Origin: Viscum album
Lineage: Eukaryota > Streptophyta > Magnoliopsida > Santalales > Viscaceae
Assembly (NCBI GenBank): GCA_963277665.1
Contig: OY728159.1
Span: 1,021,405,343-1,021,469,342 of the forward strand
Direction of reading: 5' to 3'
DNA length: 64,000 bases
The notes beneath the pieces are model-generated. The model searched no databases. It was not told the origin of the DNA and worked only from the letters and a program-made list of their open reading frames with translations. Positions 20,734-31,060 of this stretch are shown piece by piece. Within the stretch, counting starts at the first letter, position 1; every line of letters begins with the position of its first letter. The position numbers and the translations under genes are program-made.

Positions 20734-22944
20734 TACAAGTGTGGAAGAGGAGGCCATATTGCTCGGAATTGTCATAGTGAGGTGAAGCCTCAGCTTCCCA
20801 ACACTAACGACAGAGGAAAGATGGTTTTGTCCCTACCCGAAGTCGCATGCTTCAAGTGTGGACAGCTTGGGCACTTTGCTAACCAATGTCCAAATCCGAG
20901 GGCGGTGGAGGGGAATCACCATCAACCTCAGCAGAGGCCAAGAGAGCAGGGTCGTGCTTTCGCTATCACAACAGCTGAAGTTGAAGTTCCGAACGATGTG
21001 GTAGCAGGTACTCTTGTCGTCCTCTCAAAGCTAGCAAGTACTTTATTTGATTCTGGTTCTACGCATTCCTTTATTTCTTCCAAGTTTGCAAAGAATATAG
21101 AATCAATCCCCGAATTGCTTGAGGTAGAGTTGTCAGTCAAGACTCCAAGTGGGATTATCCATGCATCAACAGTGTTTAGAGACTCTAGTGTTTACTTTGG
21201 TGAGCACAATCTTATCGCAAATCTAGTAGTCATTCCCATGATGGAATTTGACATTATACTAGTGATGGACTGGCTCTCAAAGTATAATGCTAAGATCAAA
21301 TGCAGAAGTAAGGAAATCTCAGTAGTCTTGAATGAACGACCTACAGTTATCTTCCGAGGAGAGATATCTCGAAATGATCCCTATCTAGAAGCACCTCCTA
21401 TAGCTTTCTTTATAGAGTTAATCGGTGATGAGGAAGAAGGGAAAGGGAGCATACAAATTGAAGATGTTCCGATTGTTCAGGAATACATGGATGTATTTCC
21501 TGAGGAGTTACCTGGACCTCCCCCAGAAAGAGAGGTAGAGTTATCCATTGAACTCGTACCTGGGTCTCAGCCGATATCAAAGACTCCGTATAGAATGGCA
21601 AATGTGGAGCTAGAAGAGTTAAAGAAACAACTCCAAGACTTGTTGGAGAAGGGGTTTATCCGACCGAGTGTGTCTCCTTGGGGAGCACCAGTTCTCTTTG
21701 TGAAGAAGAAGGATGGATCAATGCAGCTATGCATTGATTATAGAGAACTGAACGGGATCACAGTGAAGAACAGATATCCTCTTCCAAGAATTGATGATTT
21801 ATTTGACCAACTTCGTGGGGCTCAATTCTTCTCTAAGATTGACCTTCGATCTGGTTATCATCAATTGAGGGTGAAGAAGGAAGATATTCCAAAGACTGAC
21901 TTCCGATCAAGATATGGGCATTATGAGTTTACTGTTATGCCCTTTGGCTTGACTAATGCTCCTGTTATTTTCATGGATTTGATGAATAGAGTCTTTAAGG
22001 ACTACCTTGATAACTTTTTGGTAGTTTTTATTGATGATATTTTGATATATTCAAAAAGTCGTGAGGAGCATGAAGATCATCTGAGGGTTATTTTGAAAAC
22101 TCTACGGAAGGAGAGGCTCTTTGGGAAGTTCAGAAAGTGTGAGTTTTGGTTACAACAGGTGGCTTTCTTGGGGCACATCGTAACCAATGAAGGAATCTCG
22201 GTTGACCCTGCAAAGACAATGGTTGTGGAGGAGTGGCCTCAACCCACAACAGTAACTGAGATTCGTAGTTTCCTTGGTTTAGCAGGATATTATAGGAGGT
22301 TTGTGAAAAACTTTTCACGGCTTTCTAATCAACTAACCAAGTTGACTCGAAAAGGGGTTAAGTTCATCTGGACAAAGGAATGCGAGGAAAGTTTCCAAGA
22401 GCTGAAGAAGAGATTGGTTACTGCACCTGTGTTAACACTACCCTCTATCGGAGAAGGATTCGTTATTTTTAGCGATGCATCTCTGAAAGGGCTTGGGTGC
22501 GTCCTCATGAAAAATGACAAAGTAATTGCTTATGCATCTCGACAGTTGAAGATTCATGAGCAGAATTATCCTACGCATGATCTAGAGCTGGCGGCAGTTG
22601 TTTTTGCTCTAAAGATATGGAGGCACTATCTTTATGGGGAGAAATGTGATATATACACTGACCACCAAAGTATAAAGTATATTTTCACACAGAAAGAATT
22701 GAACATGAGACAAAGGAGATGGTTGGAGCTTATTAAAGACTATGATTGTTCAATACACTATCACCCTGGAAGAGCAAACAAAGTCGCGGATGCATTAAGC
22801 AGGAAAGATCCTGTTGTTCTGGCAACAATGAGGATATTAGGAGATCCCTTGATTAAAGACCTAGTAAAACTGGACATGGGAATTATAAGGAAAGGGACAT
22901 CATCAACCCTATTCCAAATGATTTCTCAACCTTCATTACTATAG
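20734..22944 (+). CDS. pol: Element B protease, reverse transcriptase and RNase H (one frame with gag)
   Basis: In the same frame as gag; the first ATG in this open stretch is at 20782. Counting from it, a zinc knuckle [14 protein letters not shown] is at residues 23-36 and the aspartic protease motif [10 protein letters not shown] at about 89-98. The RT starts near residue 230 ([11 protein letters not shown]). The RT catalytic motif [11 protein letters not shown], with both aspartates present, is near residue 416. The connection domain and RNase H ([25 protein letters not shown]) run from about 560. These enzymes mature the polyprotein, copy RNA to DNA and remove the RNA. The frame ends at TAG 22942-22944 in the linker before integrase. 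All catalytic residues that can be checked look intact. Confidence 0.93.
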   Translation, partial: YKCGRGGHIARNCHSEVKPQLPNTNDRGKMVLSLPEVACFKCGQLGHFANQCPNPRAVEGNHHQPQQRPREQGRAFAITTAEVEVPNDVVAGTLVVLSKLASTLFDSGSTHSFISSKFAKNIESIPELLEVELSVKTPSGIIHASTVFRDSSVYFGEHNLIANLVVIPMMEFDIILVMDWLSKYNAKIKCRSKEISVVLNERPTVIFRGEISRNDPYLEAPPIAFFIELIGDEEEGKGSIQIEDVPIVQEYMDVFPEELPGPPPEREVELSIELVPGSQPISKTPYRMANVELEELKKQLQDLLEKGFIRPSVSPWGAPVLFVKKKDGSMQLCIDYRELNGITVKNRYPLPRIDDLFDQLRGAQFFSKIDLRSGYHQLRVKKEDIPKTDFRSRYGHYEFTVMPFGLTNAPVIFMDLMNRVFKDYLDNFLVVFIDDILIYSKSREEHEDHLRVILKTLRKERLFGKFRKCEFWLQQVAFLGHIVTNEGISVDPAKTMVVEEWPQPTTVTEIRSFLGLAGYYRRFVKNFSRLSNQLTKLTRKGVKFIWTKECEESFQELKKRLVTAPVLTLPSIGEGFVIFSDASLKGLGCVLMKNDKVIAYASRQLKIHEQNYPTHDLELAAVVFALKIWRHYLYGEKCDIYTDHQSIKYIFTQKELNMRQRRWLELIKDYDCSIHYHPGRANKVADALSRKDPVVLATMRILGDPLIKDLVKLDMGIIRKGTSSTLFQMISQPSLL

Positions 22945-24363
22945 AGGATCAAGAAGACTCAAAAAGAAGATCCTTTGTTGCAGGAGAAGTTTGAGGCTGT
23001 AAAGGATGGGAAGTTCCCTGATTTCCATATTCATCAAGAAGGTGTATTGAAATTTCGTACAAGACTATGTGTTCCATCTATTCCGGAGATAAAGAAAGAA
23101 CTGATGGATGAAGCTCATAGCTCTACATTCTCTATACACCCGGGAAGCACTAAGATGTATAGAGACCTTCGTGATCATTATTGGTGGGATAACATGAAGA
23201 GGGAGATTGCTGATTACACTACAAGGTGCCTGGTGTGTCAGCAAGTAAAGGCAGAACGACAACTTCCTAAGGGGGTATTACAACCGCTACCCATACCAGT
23301 ATGGAAGTGGGATAATATCACTATGGACTTTGTAACTGGTCTCCCGAAAACTTCCAAAGGAAACAATGCAATATGGGTTATTGTGGACCGTCTCACCAAG
23401 ACAGCCCATTTTATCTCTATTCGGGAAGATTTCTCTCTGGATCAGCTTTCCAAGATATACGTGAAGGAAGTGGTAAGGCTTCATGGGGTACCACTATCCA
23501 TCGTATCTGATCGTGACCCAAGGTTCACATCAAAATTCTGGAGAAGTCTTCAGCATGCTGTGAATACTGAATTGAATTTTAGTACGGCCTATCATCCTCA
23601 AACTGATGGCCAATCTGAAAGGACTATTCAGACACTTGAAGACATGTTGAGATTATGCTCAATGGAATTTAAAGGTGGATGGGATCAACACCTCCCATTA
23701 GTGGAGTTCTCCTATAACAACAGCTTCCATGCGAGTATTCAGATGGCACCCTATGAAGCTCTGTATGGAAAGCGGTGTAGAACTCCTACTTGTTGGGATG
23801 AAACTGGTGAGAGGAAGCTTCTTGGGCCTGATCTCGTGCAAGAGATGACGGAACAGGTTCATGCCATCCAACAACACATAAAGGCTGCTCAGAGTCGGCA
23901 GAAGAGCTATACTGACAATCGTCAAAGGGACTTGGAGTTTGGTGTTGGTGACAAAGTCTTCCTTCGAATTTCTCCATGGAAGAGAGTCATGCGGTTTGGG
24001 AAGAAAGAGAAGCTCAGACCTAGGTACATTGGCCCCTATGAAATCCTTGATCGCATAGGAGCAGTGGACTATCGTCTAGCACTTCCATCAAACCTAGCTC
24101 AAGTTCATGATGTCTTCCATGTATCTCTCTTGAGGAAGTACATACCCGACCCTTCGCATATACTGAACCCAGAGGTGGTACAACTTGAACATGACCTCTC
24201 TTATGAAGAGCAGCCAGTGGAGATCTTAGACCGTAGAGACAAGGTTCTACGAAACAAGACTGCCCACCTTGTGAAAGTGTTGTGGAGGAATCATAAATAT
24301 GAAGAGGCGACTTGGGAGCCGGAGGAAACAATGAAGCAAAAGTACCCTCACCTTTTCGACTAG
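22945..24363 (+). CDS. int: Element B integrase with chromodomain-like tail
   Basis: Continues the same frame after TAG 22942-22944; the first ATG-type start is at 22975. The zinc-binding H2C2 domain has H48, H55, C85 and C88. The DDE core shows D118 (MDFVTGLP), D179 (SDRDPRF) and E215 (DGQSERTIQ), with the canonical 35-residue D-E spacing. A GPY/F module (RYIGPYEIL) is near residue 350. Residues about 411-462 (QPVEILDRRDKVLRNK, VKVLWRNH, EEATWEPEE, YPHLFD) form a chromodomain-like tail, which in chromoviruses steers insertion to particular chromatin. It ends at TAG 24361-24363, 37 bp before the polypurine tract begins. Confidence 0.94.
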   Translation, partial: RIKKTQKEDPLLQEKFEAVKDGKFPDFHIHQEGVLKFRTRLCVPSIPEIKKELMDEAHSSTFSIHPGSTKMYRDLRDHYWWDNMKREIADYTTRCLVCQQVKAERQLPKGVLQPLPIPVWKWDNITMDFVTGLPKTSKGNNAIWVIVDRLTKTAHFISIREDFSLDQLSKIYVKEVVRLHGVPLSIVSDRDPRFTSKFWRSLQHAVNTELNFSTAYHPQTDGQSERTIQTLEDMLRLCSMEFKGGWDQHLPLVEFSYNNSFHASIQMAPYEALYGKRCRTPTCWDETGERKLLGPDLVQEMTEQVHAIQQHIKAAQSRQKSYTDNRQRDLEFGVGDKVFLRISPWKRVMRFGKKEKLRPRYIGPYEILDRIGAVDYRLALPSNLAQVHDVFHVSLLRKYIPDPSHILNPEVVQLEHDLSYEEQPVEILDRRDKVLRNKTAHLVKVLWRNHKYEEATWEPEETMKQKYPHLFD

Positions 24364-24397
24364 GCCTCAAGAATAAATTTCGGGGACGAAATTTCTT

Positions 24398-24410
24398 AAG
24401 GGGGGAAGAA
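24398..24410 (+). promoter_or_regulatory. Element B polypurine tract
   Basis: aaggggggaagaa directly abuts the 3' LTR, as expected for the plus-strand primer. Confidence 0.92.
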
Positions 24411-27287
24411 TGTAACGACCCAATCTTTTTGAGTATTATATTAACTTACTCATAATGATTTAATAAGATGTTAATGGTTAATGCAGAAAGAGGAGTCGAT
24501 GGCTTCATCCAGTAGACTCAACCCTTACGAAGCCCACTTATCAGAGCTTGGGAAGGAGGTAGCATCTGTGGGCTTCGCTTTGGACCAAGCCCAAGCTGAG
24601 CTCCAGCGTGTCAAGCTTGAACGAAAACGCTTGCAGGAGAAGTTCAAGTTAGTGGAGATTGCTACTAGGGCAATGTTATCTGAGCCTCCCTCAGATTCTC
24701 TCACCATAGCACACCTTACACTTAGGTCTTATGCTGGTGTTATAAGGGGCTATGTGATGAGACCCTAGCTTCCTTGTGTAATCCTTTCGGGTGAATAACT
24801 TGAAATTTCTTCCTTTAGTGATGTTTGTGAAATTTCAAATGTCTAGATAATTTTAGAATGTATTTTATTGATGAATTTTGAAAAAGGGATATTTCAAAAT
24901 ATTTATGTAAACCCTAAATAACTAATGATGTGTAATGATTTTCAAAAAATGGTCTTCTACAAAAGTGTTCATTAAGGAATTTGGAGTCTAATAAGATCAA
25001 CTTAATTTTTGATGAATAGTAAATAGTGAATAGTGATTTTATGCTTATGATTAGTAATGTGACCAAATGGATTAGTAATCTCACTTAAAGAAAGTTTTAA
25101 AATAATCTAGGCACCTTGATTAAGTAATGTGATTCAATAAAATGGTTAAATAACGGTTTCATAAATTATTATTCAAGTATTAGTTTTTTCGGATGAATAG
25201 TGTTTTTAATTAAAAATTTAATTAAAAATAATTAGAAAATTATTTTTATAAAAATGACTTTATTTTTGAACTCAGAGCATCGATATTATGTTATGGTAAT
25301 TTTTGGGGATTTTTCTAAAAATAATGAATTTTCAGTGAATAGTGTATTTATTTAAAAAATAAATTAAAAATATTTAGAAAATTATTTTTATAAAATGGAG
25401 TTCATTTTTGAAATCAGAGCATTGATATTTGGTTAAGGAGAAATTTTGGGATTTTTCTGAGAAAGTCGAATTTTCAGTGAATAGTAAAAATACAGTTTTA
25501 GGGTTTCGGTATGTTTAATGACATCATAGCGGTGTCATGATGATGTCATGAGATATTTTGAGGGTTGGCCGGCCAAGGGTGATGAATTATTGTTTTGGGG
25601 GCCCCATGTGGCCTAACTCCATGATAAATTCCAAGGGAGAGCACATGGGTTTGAGAAAAGCACATGTGAGGTGTCCCTTGGCCATTAATGCTTTGTCCCC
25701 TCACTTTCCCTATAAATACCCACCCTTTCCTCCTTTAGTTTTCACTCCCAACTCTCCCCCAACGAAGTTCTGGTCTTCTTACCTTCCAAAGAGTCCTCCC
25801 AAGGTGCCCCCAAGCCCTCAAGGTCCAATCCTTTGAGTTTCAAGAGTCACGTTTTAAGGTAAGGGATCCGACCCCTCTCTTTCTTTTCATGTAATCTCTT
25901 TTATGTCATTCCTTTTATGCTCCATGTTTTTATGTGAGAGGATGTTCTTTTATATTACTCTTACTGCCCTTTCATGTTTATATGATGAGAGATCCCCTCT
26001 TACTCTCATCATTTCGTTTTATGAAAGTTTAAGTGACGTCGTTAGGCTGCCGAATTTTTAAGGGATTCTTTCGCCCTTCTCATTTTTCAAGTTCGATTTT
26101 CATGTCAAGTCTTTCAAGTTCCTTTTTATTATGTTGGGGTATGATCTCTATATCTATCATACTGATCTCTTATGATCATATGATGAGGGACCCTATTTAA
26201 TCTTGTCAATTCTTTTTTTGAAGTTTAAGTGACGCCGTTAGGCTGCCGAATTTTCATAAGAGAAATCTAATTTTTGTCTTCCTTCCATGTTTTTCATTTC
26301 AAATGGTATATCCTCCAAATTTCATTACCATTTCTATATATCCTTCTTATTCCATTCCCCTACTGTTTTATGGATCATTTATGAGTGGGTGACCCATGTC
26401 CCCTCTCTTTTCAATGTTTTCTAAAACCCCGAAACATAGCCGTTATGCTGTAGAATTTTTGGTCTCAAAATGCCTCTCTCTTTTCTCAAAATTATTTTAT
26501 GTTATAAAGTGAATACTCAAAGATATTATTTATACAAGGGTATTCACATATATATCAAAATGTTCTATTTTAAATTCTGGGATTTACATACATGAGACCC
26601 ACTTTCCCTTTCCGTGGGTTTAAAGTGACGTAAAAGATCATGTCCTTAAAGCAGTTTTTAAAACGTTATGATTATGAAATGAAACCCATTTATTTTATGC
26701 TATATGGGTTATTTATGAAATGTTTGATGATGATATATGTGGCTCACATGATAATAAAGGCAAATTTAAGGTTGCACCCTGATAGCGCTCCAATGCATTG
26801 GGTAAAGACTTAATCTCTAGAGATGACCATTTTAACGACGCCTTGGTGAATAACCTTGGTAATTTTTAACGACACCTTGGGGATGGACCTTGGTGAAACG
26901 AAACGATTGTCAATATTAAATGTTGCAGCCACATCTTCAAGTTATGAAAAATGTTATTTTTATTATGATGTATCTCATGATTTCTTTCTCATGCCTTAAA
27001 GTTCTTTTCATGTCCTTATTGAAGTATCTCAAGTTCACATGTAAAATGTTTCTCCTATTTCCCTTACTGGGCCTTCTGCTCACCCTTTCTTTGATGTATG
27101 TCCCCAGGTTATGAGATGCATAATGAACATAGGATGAACTAAAGGAGAAGCCTTTCAAGTGTTTAATAAGAATGTTTTATGTTTTTTTTATGTATTATGA
27201 TCCTTGTTTCCAAGACACTAAACCTTAACGATCCTCAGTTCCGTGTAATGGAATGAAAGTTATGTTATAAAAAGGTGGGATGCTATA
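24411..27287 (+). repeat. Element B 3' LTR
   Basis: Nearly identical to the 5' LTR. TATA box at 25711-25718, donor-like GT at 25859, acceptor-like CAG ending at 27107. It is followed by TSD TCTAC (27288-27292). Confidence 0.95.
24481..24768 (+). CDS. Unrecognised 95-aa ORF inside element B 3' LTR
   Basis: Same protein as 16628-16915, with one silent difference (gct for gcc in the alanine codon before GAG near 24598). This copy lies 118 bp after the pol stop, in the same frame as gag-pol. It is upstream of the 3' LTR TATA box, so a full-length element transcript would include it as a last, downstream ORF. Predicted coiled coil at residues about 20-62. Function unknown; see the 5' LTR copy. 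Confidence 0.5.
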   Translation: MQKEESMASSSRLNPYEAHLSELGKEVASVGFALDQAQAELQRVKLERKRLQEKFKLVEIATRAMLSEPPSDSLTIAHLTLRSYAGVIRGYVMRP

Positions 27288-28230
27288 TCTACGTCCGAGA
27301 GATAGTGAACCTTCACGGTGTTACTTCGACAATCATCTCAGACTGTGATGCTTGCTTTACATCCTGGCTATGGAAGGGATTGTAGGAGGATCTTGGGACT
27401 CAGCTGTGCTTGAGCATAGACTTTCACCCAAAGACTAATGGTTAGATAGAGTGAACCATACAGACCTTGGAGGATATGATTCATTCTTAAATCCTTGATT
27501 TTTGTTGTAGTTAGGAGGAACACCTGCCATTGGTGGAGTTTTCATACAAAAAATATCTATCACTCTACCATTGGTATGGCACTATTTGAGGCTTTGAATG
27601 GGCGACCATGCAGATCACCACTATGCTGGACAGACCCATGGGAGACAACACTCATGGGTCCAGAGTTGGTATGGGCTACCACTAAGAAGGTGAATATCAT
27701 CTAGGAGAGGATTAGGACTGTAAATAGTTGGCATAAATCTTATGTTTACAAGAGATGGAGACCCTTGGAGTTCGAGGAGGGAGACCATGTGTTCCTTGGG
27801 GTCTCACCCTGATGAGTATTGCATAGATTTGGATGGGGCGGAAAGTTATCTACAAGGTTCATCTGAAATTTCCATATTCTAAGTAGGGTTATACAGGTGG
27901 TGTACCACCTAGATCTACCCCCAAATATGCACTAGGTACATGAATTTTTCTATGTGTTGCGGTTGAGGAGGTACGTTCATGATCCATTACACGCCATCGA
28001 CTGGGGAAAGCAGGAAATTTATAATGGGGTGATGTTTTTGAAGTTCTTGGTAGATATAGATGACCGATAGGAGCAGGTCCTTCATGGTTGTTCCATTCCT
28101 CTAGTGTGATTTCAATGGAATCATGAGAATCTCCAGGAGATAACTTGGGTTTTGGAGGCTCAAGTTCATGCTCAGTACCCCCATTTGTTTGTTTACTCTT
28201 TGTTTTGGATTTTGGGATTGTAAATCCCTT
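27288..28230 (+). pseudogene. Element A pol pseudogene, downstream part (integrase end, chromodomain-like)
   Basis: Continues the integrase interrupted at 16557. After the duplicated TCTAC, the reading YVREIVNLHGV-like then IISDCDACF covers the second catalytic aspartate region. 27495-27704 gives TIGMALFEALNGRPCRSPLCW. A GPY/F-type region follows near 27850-27990. Near 28105-28190, FQWNHENLQEITWVLEAQ and YPHLF resemble a chromodomain tail. Frameshifts and stops occur throughout. Confidence 0.85.
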
Positions 28231-28242
28231 AGGTGGGGAGAA
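28231..28242 (+). promoter_or_regulatory. Element A polypurine tract
   Basis: aggtggggagaa lies just before the 3' LTR and would prime second-strand synthesis. It matches the polypurine tract of element E (taaggtggggagaa on the minus strand). Confidence 0.8.
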
Positions 28243-28248
28243 TTTAAT

Positions 28249-30939
28249 GTCTTATAAATTATATGTAAATTTTATTTTATAAATTATATTGAACTATTTT
28301 AAGACCATATGCTCTAACGACACTTGATTCAGAGGCCCGGTGAGCTCGGAATAGAATTCTGAGCTTTTTTAGTTCATTTAGATAAATTTATGAGTGGATT
28401 TTTCTAACTTTTAAAAAAGTGATTAGATCAAAAATTTGAGGGTACTGTTGAACTCATATTGGAGAGATTCTCCTAGAATGTACCTGACCTCAACCGACAT
28501 GGGTAAAGGGAAAAATTTATTTTTCATAATTTTTTAAAGAAAAAGTTAAAAATAAAATAAACTTGTTTTATTTTATTTTTCTGAATTTTCAAACCATTGC
28601 AGTGAAACTATGTATAAAGGAATGAAGCAGAAAATGATGTTTCATAAATGAAACAGTGTAACGAATTTATAACAGAACATAACTGAAACAATGTTTCACA
28701 TTTCCTCCTTTAATGGTCATGAAAACACTACAGAATTGTTGGCACAATCCTGATTCTGCTATGAAGCTCTTGTGGGTGATGATGACGAATGCCAAAGACC
28801 GCCAAACCATGGATCGTGGAGTGGTGAATGGCAGACGCGTTCTTCTTACACCCTTTGAACAGATCATCACCAATGAACGATTTACTCAGGTATGAGTTTA
28901 TTTTTTTTTTGAATTAATGTTTCTCATTCTTCTTTCTAAACAAAAAACACGGATCAACCCATGAACAGGTTGATCCGAAGATCATATGTTCTTGCGGGAG
29001 GGATGTTTGAACTCAGGGATTTTAATTGCAGGGTAAATTGATTTGTTGGAATCCCAAAACCTTCCCCCTATTGATTCCTTCTTTGAAACTCTAACGCAGA
29101 CAATGAGGAAACACAGGAACAAGGCCCAAGCCCCTTTTTATTGTGCATTCTTCATAGCCACACCATTGAAATGGTGGAAAGGAGGTTTCGATCCCATAGC
29201 ATGAAAAGTTGAATCCCATGGGGGTAGGTGGATACAGCACGAAGAACAGACAACTAGAGTAGACCCATTGGTCCAAAGAAGGTTCTGCTAGTGCACCGGC
29301 ACTGACACTGGCGATGGGCCACATCAGTAGTCGTGGGCAGGTGGCGGTGCACTGGGAGAGACGCCATGGCTCCCCGCTGGCACGTGGTCCATCGACCGCC
29401 TATGGGACTATGTGGGGTGTCCGGCTCCTATCAAATGTGTGCAGCCGAACTGGCCTACCTTGCGGTATGGGACATTAGGTGCTGAACCGGATGCCCTCCT
29501 AGTGTCTGAGCTGGAGAAGAATGGCCTACCTTGCGGACCGGGTCGGGGTGTGCGAACTGGGCCACTTAGTGACCTGAGATGGAGTAAATTGGTCCATTGT
29601 TGAGGGTCGGGCTGGTGGAATAAAGTTGGTCCATTGGGTGTCCTGGGAGGGGAAAGAAAACCAGCATGTTAGTACAGGCCAGGCAGGATAAATCTGGATC
29701 GCTGGTTGACCCGGCGGGCTGGACCCACGGTCGAATCGGTCCAGGTCCAATAAGGCTCAATGGGCCAAACTTACTGGAAAGGTCGGATTGGGCTGACCAA
29801 GACCAGATTAATTTTGTTCGGGTCAGTTTAACTATGCCAGGTCATATGGTACCTATGGACCGGGTTGGCCAGGTCTGTCTGACCGGGTTAGATCGGGATC
29901 GGACGGAACTGGCCCCTATTTACTAAAATGCCAATATCTCTCAAACTGGGCATCCAATTGATTAGACGTTTGCAGGGTTAGAACCCTATCGACAAGGGGA
30001 TTCTTTTGGAATGCTATAAATGAGTTTTCTTGGTGGTCAAGATATGACCGACATCATTAGGAGTATATTCTCAGTGAATCAAGCGTATTATATGTAGGAA
30101 TCTTATGGCTAGCTGAGACCGAAGGACTTGCAACCCTATGTAAATCAGCTCTTAGAGACCCTGTGTGGATCATATTCTAGTGACCCTATGTGGATCATCT
30201 CCTAGCATCCCTGTGTGGATCAACTCCAAGCGACCCTGTGTGGATTAGCTACAAGTGGCTATGTGTGACCCAGCTGACCCCCGGTACTCATCTGTGATGA
30301 GTACCTCAATAGTCCAAGGTGTTCAGTGATACTACTGATGGTCTTATTTTCCCACTCTAGATTATACCTTGTGTGAGCTATCTTTCTTCATGATAATTCT
30401 ACATGGTTTGATTTTGGATTGCTTTGTGGTTTTTCCTTGTTGCGTTGGGGCCCTTACTAAGTATTTTGTTACTCACCCCTGCATGTAATTCACCCGCATG
30501 TGTTGATTCTGGTGTAGAAGACCGATGATTTGGTGGAGAGCTTGGTGGCCCCGGACTAGGTGGTGCTCAGTGAGATCATTCAGGTAGGACGTGCTTCTAC
30601 GACTTCCGTCATCTACTCTATACTTACCCATCAGGTGGGGTTTTCAACAGACGTCTTTCCATTGATCTTTTACTTACTCTTGTTGCAGTTGTATTTTTTG
30701 GGTTTGTATTCTAACCCATTTACCTTTAGATTTTACTTTTAAACTAAGTAGTTTTTTAGTAGCATGCATGTTTTTTTTTCTAGTTTTCATGGGACGTGGT
30801 TGTGTGTGTGTGCACAAGTACTCAGTAAAATGTCTCCCACTTGCAGGTTTACGCCTTATGCGCTAATCACCAACCCCTATCCTTCAGGAGGCAGGATTTG
30901 GGGAGTCACAACATGGTCCCCAGGAGAAAGGTCATGACA
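28249..30939 (+). repeat. Element A 3' LTR
   Basis: Runs from TGTCTTATAAATT to GTCATGACA, followed by TSD TTTAC. It has the same layout as the 5' LTR but only five 25-bp units (30132-30256) and no long C run. The hairpin/acceptor-like module recurs as actaagtattttgttactcaccc (near 30455-30478) with gtgtag ending at 30516. Confidence 0.88.
30132..30256 (+). repeat. 25-bp tandem array in element A 3' LTR (about 5 units)
   Basis: Five units aligned with the ten-unit array at 11716-11965. The copy-number difference between LTRs that were identical at insertion shows change since then. Confidence 0.8.
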
Positions 30940-30944
30940 TTTAC

Positions 30945-31060
30945 TGTTATTCATGTTGTTATATGCCTAGTGATTTCATGGTGTCTTATTGGGTATTGTT
31001 ATACTCACCCATACAAGGTATTTTTTTGCATGTGTTAAGCCTTATGTAGATGATCAAACC
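30945..31060 (+). repeat. LTR-like fragment related to elements A and E
   Basis: tattgggtattgttatactcacccatacaaggtatttt resembles the hairpin module of the A and E LTRs (tgagtattgttatactcaccc). Only this short piece is recognisable. It abuts the copia fragment F. Confidence 0.45.

Larger units (their letters stand above)
16558..27287 (+). mobile_element. Ty3/gypsy chromovirus-type element B (young, near-intact)
   Basis: A complete 10.7-kb element inserted in the integrase gene of A. The 5-bp duplication TCTAC occurs at 16553-16557 and 27288-27292. The LTRs (2879 and 2877 bp) start TGTAACGACC and end GATGCTATA, so they are TG...TA rather than TG...CA. They differ by only a small number of substitutions by eye (roughly 1-2 percent), so the insertion is recent. 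One frame covers gag, protease, RT, RNase H, integrase and a chromodomain-like tail, broken by two stops. The domain order, tail and long LTRs suggest the Tekay-like group of chromoviruses; that assignment is inference. Confidence 0.95.
9847..30939 (+). mobile_element. Ty3/gypsy element A (old, split by element B)
   Basis: The element runs from TGTAATTTCC (9847) to GTCATGACA (30939), flanked by the 5-bp duplication TTTAC at 9842-9846 and 30940-30944. The LTRs are about 2.8 and 2.7 kb and clearly diverged, so the insertion is old. The internal order is primer-binding site, gag, protease, reverse transcriptase, RNase H, integrase, chromodomain-like tail, polypurine tract. The integrase gene is interrupted at 16557/27288 by element B. 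Nearly every domain carries stop codons, many of them TAG or TGA, consistent with long decay under cytosine methylation. Confidence 0.92.

Noticed and set aside
23065..23925. Antisense ORFs within element B pol
   Set aside because: They are shadows of the strongly coding plus-strand frame.
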